Shown here in pieces: positions 58,344 to 64,000 of a stretch of DNA of 64,000 nucleotides (positions are counted from its first letter, which is position 1; every line of letters begins with the position of its first letter). Origin of the DNA: DATHTK01 sp035463295 (GTDB lineage: Bacteria > Actinomycetota > Rubrobacteria > Rubrobacterales > Rubrobacteraceae); assembly GCA_035463295.1 (NCBI GenBank), contig DATHTK010000023.1:3447-67446 (forward strand). Reading direction: 5' to 3'. Both the position numbers and the translations under genes were made by a program. A model generated the notes under the pieces. The model was not told the DNA's origin. It did no database searches and saw only the letters and a list, made by a program, of their open reading frames with translations.

Positions 58344-60488
58344 TCAGGCGGGATCTTCGAGGTCCACCGCGTAGAGGCTGAACCCTTCCCTCGGGGCGTC
58401 CTCCACGGCGGAGAACCCGGGCAGGGTCTTCAGGCGCTCATCGAGGGGTTCGCCTGCGTCTACCATCACGTAGTCCACGTCGTAGCGGCGCAGCGTCTCG
58501 TACCCGTCCTCGAGGCTGAAGTCGTGGAAGAACCTGTGCACGTCCAGGTAGCGCTGGGGGATATCTATCTCCGACCCTGCGACCCGCTCCAGCTCCTCGC
58601 GGTCCCTTATCATCGCCGCGCCCCTGAGGCTCACCACGTCCACCGAGGCCGAGTAGGCGGGGATGGCGGTGTTGGCGCTGTCCCGCGCGAGCAAGACGCT
58701 CGGTCTCTCGATGTTGTCTCCTATCCAGGGGTATATGGGGTCCGGGTGGTAGTTCGAGGTCCGCGCGACCTCGTACTTGCGGTACAGGTCTATGGCCTTC
58801 GCCACGGACGGCGGCGCGGCCGTCGCCACCAGCACGGTCACGAGCGCCAGCGGCACGGCCCGGATCACGCGATGTCCGACGCCGAGCCCGACAAGGCGAG
58901 TCTTTGCGTAGCGGGATCCCTCCCACGCCATCCAGCCCGCCGTCAGCAGGGCGAGGAGCGAGATGGGCCACGACAACCGCCACAGTTGGCCGGGGGCGAT
59001 CAGCTCTTCCCCGACGAACGTAGCGACGGGGGGTACGTAGACCGCAACGGTCACCATGGCGAGCCCGCCGAGGAGGAGCTGGGCCGCGAGGCTGCTCTTT
59101 AGCCGCCACATCAGGAAGGGTGTCCCGAGCACGTACGTTCCCAGGATAACCGGGTTCAGCAGTAGCCAGGGGTGCATCGTGTACGAGCCGTCGTCGAACT
59201 CGTAGATGTGCCTCCACTTCTCCTCGATAAACACCGTGGCGTCGAGGACCTCCGGGGGGGTCGCGTTGATATCCGCCGAGTAGAGCACGGCGGCGGGCGA
59301 CTCCCCGGCGAACAACAGCAGCGCGGGACCGAGGGCGACGCTGAGCAGCGCGAACGCCAGGGCGGACATCCCCATCCAGGCAGCCCTTCGCTGCCCGTCC
59401 GTCGCCACGTGAGCCAGCCCGAAACCGAGCATGCACAGCCCGATGGCCGGCAGCACGATCGGGTGCACGGCTATCACCGCCCAGCAGAAGAACGTGAAGA
59501 GGGCCAGGTGCCGGAGCTTCCGGCCCTCCAGGTAGAGCACGGCGAACAGGAGCGCCATCGGCAGCATGAGAAACCTCGCGGCGTGCTTGTCCTCCGGTAT
59601 GCGGGCGGCTAGCTCCACCCCGATGTTGTGCACCGAAGGCTCCATAAAGACTATGTGAAACAGGGCGTATACCGAACCGGTCAAGACCGCCGCGCGCTCG
59701 CTCTTGAAGAGGGTTCGAGCCAGGGCGTAGACCGCGAGCAGAGCCACGACCACCAGCGTCGGGGTCAGGTATCTGAGCACCAGCTCGATCGTATCCAGGC
59801 CGGAGACGCGGGAGAGGGCGGCCTGCTCCAGCAGCCACCCGTTGACGTGCACGCGCGAGAGTTCGCCGGTCTTCTCGCTGAAGTACGGCTCGCGCAGCGC
59901 GAGCCTGTCCGCGCTCGCGAAGTCCCGCACCCACGATAGGTACACCCAGATGTCGTCGTTGTCGTTCGGCACCCTCCTGGTCGCCACGAAAGCCAGTACC
60001 CCACCCAGCAACGCGAAGGGCACCCACAGAGGGCCGGCCGACGGGTCGTACTTGACACCCCGTCGCGTACCCGATTCCCCTCCGCGGAACGCCCTCCACG
60101 CCGCCACCGCGAGAAAGGCCGCCAGCACCGCCCCCGATGCCCATAGGTAGGCTCCGATGCCCGCGTGCGCGATCAGTGTGGGCACCGCTAGAAGGCCGAA
60201 GATTCCCGTGCTTGTCGCGAAAGCCACGGGGACCAGGGCGGGACCCGCGACGTCGTCTCTCAGGAACCAGTGCGTCAGGAGTACCCCGGGCGCCGCGAAG
60301 AGCACTAGGGTGGCCGCGAAAAAACCAGGAGGGAAGGCTTCGGAGACACCGCGAAAGACCACGAGCACGAACGCGCTCACGGCGCTCGATACCGGGACCA
60401 GGACGTCTGGGGACTTGACCCGGTGCGTCAACTCGCCACCGCCGGCACCACGCGGGCGCGGGAGAGAGATCCCCGGTTGGGAAGACAA
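58344..60488 (-). CDS. large polytopic membrane protein, GT-C/DUF2298-like
   Basis: 714 residues; the only in-frame start near the first helix is TTG 60488, without a good ribosome binding site, so the start is unsure. About thirteen membrane helices are followed by a soluble C-terminal domain. The loop RRVPNDNDDIWVYLSWVRDF between early helices contains acidic residues at the position where GT-C enzymes hold their catalytic Asp, and the end carries LRRYDVDYVMVDAGEPLDE, a strand pattern common to the C-terminal domains of these proteins. Probably a lipid-linked sugar glycosyltransferase. Together with its two neighbours it forms a set of envelope glycosylation proteins. Confidence 0.6.
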   Translation of the reverse strand: MSSQPGISLPRPRGAGGGELTHRVKSPDVLVPVSSAVSAFVLVVFRGVSEAFPPGFFAATLVLFAAPGVLLTHWFLRDDVAGPALVPVAFATSTGIFGLLAVPTLIAHAGIGAYLWASGAVLAAFLAVAAWRAFRGGESGTRRGVKYDPSAGPLWVPFALLGGVLAFVATRRVPNDNDDIWVYLSWVRDFASADRLALREPYFSEKTGELSRVHVNGWLLEQAALSRVSGLDTIELVLRYLTPTLVVVALLAVYALARTLFKSERAAVLTGSVYALFHIVFMEPSVHNIGVELAARIPEDKHAARFLMLPMALLFAVLYLEGRKLRHLALFTFFCWAVIAVHPIVLPAIGLCMLGFGLAHVATDGQRRAAWMGMSALAFALLSVALGPALLLFAGESPAAVLYSADINATPPEVLDATVFIEEKWRHIYEFDDGSYTMHPWLLLNPVILGTYVLGTPFLMWRLKSSLAAQLLLGGLAMVTVAVYVPPVATFVGEELIAPGQLWRLSWPISLLALLTAGWMAWEGSRYAKTRLVGLGVGHRVIRAVPLALVTVLVATAAPPSVAKAIDLYRKYEVARTSNYHPDPIYPWIGDNIERPSVLLARDSANTAIPAYSASVDVVSLRGAAMIRDREELERVAGSEIDIPQRYLDVHRFFHDFSLEDGYETLRRYDVDYVMVDAGEPLDERLKTLPGFSAVEDAPREGFSLYAVDLEDPA

Positions 60489-60653
60489 TCGACGACCGGA
60501 TCCGAGGCGCCTCGTGTGAGCCGTCGCGGTTCACCTTGGGGGAGGTGAGCTCCTGTCTTCGTGGGTCCGCACGATGCTCTGAGGGTACACTCCCAAAGAC
60601 CGCTCCCGGCGACGTCTGATAACTCGTGTGGCGGGGGCTCACTCCTTACGGTT

Positions 60654-62303
60654 CTAGCGTACACTGCGCGCGGGTTCATCGGACCTCGGGGGAAGCAGTT
60701 CGTACAGTCCTGTGTTCTGGCCTGCCCGGACTACTTCGAAGCCGGCGTTGCGAAACCCGGAGAGGTACGCCTTCTCGGGGTCCAGCACGTAGACGGGACC
60801 CGTCTTTGCGGACTCGCGCGCGGTCGCGACGCCCGTGATGTCGTCCGTTGCGTAACGGGCGGCTGCTTCTGCCGCGTCGATGGAGTCCGGCCAGACTATG
60901 TCCTCGTAGCGCACCCACGAAGTCTCGAAAGGGTCGATCAGGGTGAGGTCGCGGCGTCTCTCCTCCACCAGAACCATGTACCAGAGCGCGCTGCGGTGGT
61001 GGAGCACGGTGGCGCCCGGCTCGACGTTCTCCGTTACCGCCTCTATCGTGCGGCGGCCCTCGTAGTCTGCGCTACGGTCCTCCTCCGCGTAGGTGCCCCA
61101 CGCGCCGACCAGCGGCGCGGCGAGCGCCACCGCGCAGAGCGCGATCAGGAGGACGTGCCTGAGCATGGGGGAGGCCGCCGTCCTTTCCACCCATCGCATC
61201 ACTGCGGCCAGCCCCGCGGCCACCAGCAGGCCGAAGACCAGGTAGGCGGGGATCAGGAACAAGAAGTAATCCTCGAAGCCGTAGAGCAGCCCGTGCAGGA
61301 GCGAGCCCGCAAAGGGCACACCCAGCAGCGCTGCTGCCGGCAGGTCCGTGGAGATCAGGCACACAATCCCGATAACCCCGAAAAACAACAGCACCATCGG
61401 GAACTGATCGGAGACGAAGCCCCAGTAGTCTGGCAGCCGGGCGAGCAGGGGATCGAGGACCGATTGCGGCGAGGCTGCAGGCTCGTCAGGACCGGGGGTG
61501 ACGCCCCCCGCGTCCCGCAGGTTCTTTAGCAGGAAACTCCCACCCGTGACGAGGAGCAGGAAGCGCCCGAGGGTTGAGGGGTCCGCCTCGTTGAGCGGCG
61601 CCTCCATCGCGGCCCGCAGGGGGAGGTAGAGGTAGGGGGTGAGGCCGACGAGAAAGAGGCCCGCGCCCTTCAGCAACAGCTTTGAGTCAAGCAACCTGCG
61701 TCCGTCGGTCAGGATCACGAAGACGATCGCGGCCGGCAAGAGCGGCGCGCTCGTGAGGTGGTGGGTGAGCGAGAGGCCCATAAGGAAGGCGGCGAGGAGC
61801 AGGTGGCGGTCCCGCCGGTGCTCCCGCCACAGGAGCAATACAAAGAGAACGAGCGCGATAAAGAGGGCGTTCAGCGTGTAGACCTCGGCGATGGTGGCCT
61901 GCGACCAGAACGTCGGGCTGACGGCGAACCCCAGCGCCCCGGCTGCCGCGGCGTAGACCCTCCGGCTCAGCAGAAGACCGGCGGCGTAGAGCGCTCCCAC
62001 CGCGGCGGCGGCGTAGACGGCGGAGGCGAGGTTCGTCCGGTAGCCGGGGTCGCCGAAGGGCAGGTAGGTGAAGAGGTGCGTCAGCGTCATATAGGTCGGG
62101 TAGCCGGTCGGGTGGCCGATCCCCAGTGTGTACGCGCCGGCCTGGAGCATCGGGGAGTCGAAGGTCTCGGGTGGCTCGAAATCCAGGACGGTCGGCGCCA
62201 GAGTGCTCAGGTACAGCAAGAGCGCTGCGGTGCCGACCACGACCCCAACGAGCACCGCGCCCCGCACCCGGTTACGGTCCTGTCCTTTGAGGTAGGACTT
62301 CAT
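60654..62303 (-). CDS. DUF2723-family membrane protein (GT-C type)
   Basis: 549 residues from ATG 62303; a TTG at 62312 is an alternative. The N-terminal part has LAPTVLDFEPPETFDSPMLQ and GAYTLGIGHPTGYPTYMTLT, the loop that defines DUF2723 (G-x-x-H-x-P-x-G-Y-P), with conserved His and acidic residues. Ten or more membrane helices and a C-terminal soluble domain (TVLHHRSALWYMVLVEERRR, DLTLIDPFETSWVRYEDIVW). DUF2723 proteins are protein O-mannosyltransferase-like GT-C enzymes. Same strand as the two other membrane proteins; separated from the next one by 165 bases. Confidence 0.88.
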   Translation of the reverse strand: MKSYLKGQDRNRVRGAVLVGVVVGTAALLLYLSTLAPTVLDFEPPETFDSPMLQAGAYTLGIGHPTGYPTYMTLTHLFTYLPFGDPGYRTNLASAVYAAAAVGALYAAGLLLSRRVYAAAAGALGFAVSPTFWSQATIAEVYTLNALFIALVLFVLLLWREHRRDRHLLLAAFLMGLSLTHHLTSAPLLPAAIVFVILTDGRRLLDSKLLLKGAGLFLVGLTPYLYLPLRAAMEAPLNEADPSTLGRFLLLVTGGSFLLKNLRDAGGVTPGPDEPAASPQSVLDPLLARLPDYWGFVSDQFPMVLLFFGVIGIVCLISTDLPAAALLGVPFAGSLLHGLLYGFEDYFLFLIPAYLVFGLLVAAGLAAVMRWVERTAASPMLRHVLLIALCAVALAAPLVGAWGTYAEEDRSADYEGRRTIEAVTENVEPGATVLHHRSALWYMVLVEERRRDLTLIDPFETSWVRYEDIVWPDSIDAAEAAARYATDDITGVATARESAKTGPVYVLDPEKAYLSGFRNAGFEVVRAGQNTGLYELLPPRSDEPARSVR

Positions 62304-62371
62304 CGCAGGCAAATTACCATACCGCGCGGGATGCAGAGACCCGGGGCTGCGTCCGGCGTTAGAATCCGGGG

Positions 62372-62698
62372 GTGGAGCGTTACGACGGGAACGCCGGGTT
62401 CGCGGAAGGCGGCCAGTGCGAGCTGTGCGGCCGGCGGGTGCGCAGCGTCACCCGCCACCACCTCGTCCCGAGGTCGCGCGCCAGGAAAGACAGGAAACGC
62501 CGGAAGAAGAACCGCCGCGACCGGCGCGAGCTGGAGCGGACCGTGGCCCTGTGCGGGCCGTGCCACCGCAACGTCCACACTTCGCTCTCGAACGGAGATC
62601 TGGAGAAGAGTTACGCCTCGGTCGAGGCGCTCGGGGAGCACCCCGGAGTGCGGCGGTTTACCGAGTGGATCAGGAAGAAGCCCCACGGGACGGCCTGA
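62372..62698 (+). CDS. small HNH-endonuclease-like protein
   Basis: 108 residues from GTG 62372. It has CELCGRRVRSVTRHHLVPRS, two Cys and a His-His, then LCGPCHRNVHTSL with a second Cys pair and two His, the arrangement of a zinc-supported HNH motif in single-domain proteins. A highly basic insert (RKDRKRRKKNRRDRRELER) between them may bind nucleic acid. Small stand-alone HNH proteins of this sort occur widely in bacteria and their role is unknown. It is convergent with PobA, 45 bases apart. Confidence 0.8.
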   Translation: MERYDGNAGFAEGGQCELCGRRVRSVTRHHLVPRSRARKDRKRRKKNRRDRRELERTVALCGPCHRNVHTSLSNGDLEKSYASVEALGEHPGVRRFTEWIRKKPHGTA

Positions 62699-62743
62699 CG
62701 GCACCCGCTTCCACCCTCCGTCAGGGCGCGCCGACTCTTCTCG

Positions 62744-63988
62744 TCAGGAGAGCCCGGTAGCCGGCTCCGGGAGGTCAAGTGGGAGGCCCACGTAATTCTC
62801 CGCCAGCGAGGTCGAGGCGGCCCGGGAGGAGGTCACGTAATCTAGCTCGGCGAGCTGCAGCCGGTACCGGAAGTCATCTTCGTGGTGGAAGCGGTGGAGC
62901 ATGGAGGTCATCCACCAGGAGAAGCGGCTTGCCTTCCACACCCGCCGCAGGCAGATCTCGGAGTACTTGTCCAGCAGGTCGGTCCGGCCCGAGGAGTAGA
63001 ACTCGGTGAGCCCGCGGGAGAGAACGCGCACGTCGGCGACGGCGAGGTTCATCCCCTTGGCCCCCGTCGGGGGGACGATGTGCGCGGCGTCTCCGGCGAG
63101 AAAGAGCCTGCCGTGCTGCATCGGCTCGCAGATAAAGGAGCGCATCTGCACTATGTCCTTCTGGAAGATCCCGCCCCTCTGGAGGGTCCAGCCGTCGTCG
63201 ATATCGAGGCGCCTCTGGAGCTCCTGCCAGATGCGTTCGTCGGGCCAATTATCCACGTCGTCGTCGGGGTCGCACTGGAAGTAGAGGCGTTGTATCTCCG
63301 GCGAGCGCGTGCTCACCAAGGCGAAGCCCCGGTCGTGGAGGTTGTAGATCAACTCCTCGGTGGATGGCGGCCCCTCCACCAGGATGCCGAACCATCCGAA
63401 CGGGTAGGTCCGGACATGCTCCTTGCGGATCTCCGCGGGGATAGCGGTCCGGCAGGGCCCGAAGAAGCCGTCGCAGCCGGCGACGAAGTCGCAGGCGATC
63501 TCCTCTTCCTCGGCGTCCCCTCTGAAGCGTACGCCCCCCGCCTCGAGGTCGAGGTAGGCGCCCCTGCGGAAGCGGATCTTCGGCTGCGGGGTGTCGAGGT
63601 CTTGCAGGCCCAGCGCGGCCGCCTCGAAGACTATCTGCCCACCGGCGTCGAGCCTGGCGGCGTAGAGGTCTTTGACGACCTCCTGCTGGCCGTAGACCAT
63701 GATGTTGCGCCCGGTGAGGTCGGCGAAGTCGATGCGGTGGCCGCGTCCGCCGAAGCGCAGCTCGATCCCGTGGTGGACCGCCCCTTGCCGGTCCATCCGC
63801 TCTCCGACGCCCGTCTCCCTCATGAGCTCCGCCGTATCGTGTTCGAGCACGCCGGCGCGGACCGTCGTCTCCACCTCCTCGCGGCCGCGCAGTTCGAGCA
63901 CGACCGACTCGATGCCTTGCCGGTGCAGCAGGTGCGAGAGCAGCGCCCCCGCCGGTCCACCCCCTACGATCCCTACCTGTGTTCGCAT
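62744..63988 (-). CDS. pobA: 4-hydroxybenzoate 3-monooxygenase
   Basis: 414 residues from ATG 63988 with GGGAGGAG directly upstream. A class A flavoprotein hydroxylase: N-terminal GIVGGGPAGALLSHLL for ADP binding, TTVRAGVLEHDTAELM (the PobA-type R-A-G-V-L-E), CDFVAGCDGFFGPCRTAIP with the D-G motif, and LAGDAAHIVPPTGAKGMNLA for flavin. This combination is specific to PobA, which converts 4-hydroxybenzoate to protocatechuate with NAD(P)H and oxygen. The protocatechuate genes are not in the window. Near the right edge, so its own operon may continue outside. Confidence 0.93.
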   Translation of the reverse strand: MRTQVGIVGGGPAGALLSHLLHRQGIESVVLELRGREEVETTVRAGVLEHDTAELMRETGVGERMDRQGAVHHGIELRFGGRGHRIDFADLTGRNIMVYGQQEVVKDLYAARLDAGGQIVFEAAALGLQDLDTPQPKIRFRRGAYLDLEAGGVRFRGDAEEEEIACDFVAGCDGFFGPCRTAIPAEIRKEHVRTYPFGWFGILVEGPPSTEELIYNLHDRGFALVSTRSPEIQRLYFQCDPDDDVDNWPDERIWQELQRRLDIDDGWTLQRGGIFQKDIVQMRSFICEPMQHGRLFLAGDAAHIVPPTGAKGMNLAVADVRVLSRGLTEFYSSGRTDLLDKYSEICLRRVWKASRFSWWMTSMLHRFHHEDDFRYRLQLAELDYVTSSRAASTSLAENYVGLPLDLPEPATGLS

Positions 63989-64000
63989 GCTCCTCCCCGA

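Noticed and set aside
58438..60642. 734-codon minus-strand frame overlapping the 714-residue membrane protein
   Set aside because: The competing frame encodes membrane helices and family patterns; this one is Arg/Gly-rich and lacks any.
1..64000. CRISPR array, rRNA, tRNA, prophage or replication origin
   Set aside because: No regularly spaced repeats, no rRNA or tRNA-like sequence, no phage structural genes and no DnaA-box cluster were noticed on reading; this was by eye, not by search.

Overview
The window is GC-rich DNA with frequent GTG/TTG starts and strong GAGG-type ribosome binding sites. Its gene families (two HyuA/HyuB pairs, sugar-acid catabolic genes, DUF2723-type GT-C membrane proteins, IS110, PobA, a Tat-lipoprotein sugar-binding protein) fit an actinobacterium, most like Rubrobacter or a related deep branch. 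That placement is inferred from gene content; there is no rRNA or tRNA in the window to anchor it.

Layout. (1) 1-6.7 kb is a low-density, decaying region: the 3' end of an alpha/beta hydrolase, a secreted calcium-repeat protein, gene fragments (an 'ISPIGEEGT' N-terminus, a CPBP protease C-terminus, a truncated PIN toxin with the tail of its antitoxin), a TspO-like membrane protein, and an IS110-family element with a possible bridge-RNA region. (2) 6.7-16.9 kb is a colinear block of translationally coupled hyuA-hyuB-class III aminotransferase, then an MHS-type permease, then a second hyuA-hyuB pair. This looks like an uptake and ATP-dependent hydrolysis/carboxylation pathway for a cyclic amide or ketone-like compound. 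(3) 17.1-22.3 kb holds an SRPBCC-like protein, a toast-rack/adhesin-like protein, a TetR gene divergent from a DMT exporter with a clear palindromic operator between them, and an Nramp-related transporter with an unusual leader. (4) 22.6-30.7 kb is a sugar-acid catabolic region: DUF1537 kinase, a class II aldolase reduced to its two ends by an internal deletion, a beta-hydroxyacid dehydrogenase, an SDR, a giant 933-residue UxaA-like dehydratase, and a convergent KDG kinase / DHDPS-like aldolase pair. (5) 31.1-34.8 kb is a D-amino-acid cluster: N-acyl-D-amino-acid deacylase, a truncated sodium:solute symporter, a D-threonine aldolase/D-serine dehydratase-like enzyme, and RidA. (6) 34.9-49.5 kb is mixed: a TIM-barrel-like protein of unknown function, SDR, sugar porter, luciferase-like monooxygenase, MarR, DsbA/FrnE, phospholipase D-like protein, metallo-beta-lactamase fold hydrolase, DedA, P2-type cation ATPase, and several gene fragments. 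(7) 49.9-56.5 kb is a compact minus-strand regulon: a FadR-type GntR regulator, a U32-like TIM-barrel protein, an enolase-superfamily dehydratase, an SDR, then a ribose-type ABC importer. The same GntR-type operator within the same promoter-like block precedes both the regulator and the importer. (8) 56.5-64 kb has three large GT-C-like membrane proteins, a small HNH protein and a 4-hydroxybenzoate 3-monooxygenase.

The best leads for something new are the self-contained GntR regulon with its duplicated promoter/operator, the internally duplicated UxaA-like enzyme, the conserved-looking but unassigned 404-residue protein at 34.9-36.1 kb, and the number of truncated genes retaining intact start regions. 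I found no CRISPR array, rRNA, tRNA, prophage or intact defence system.
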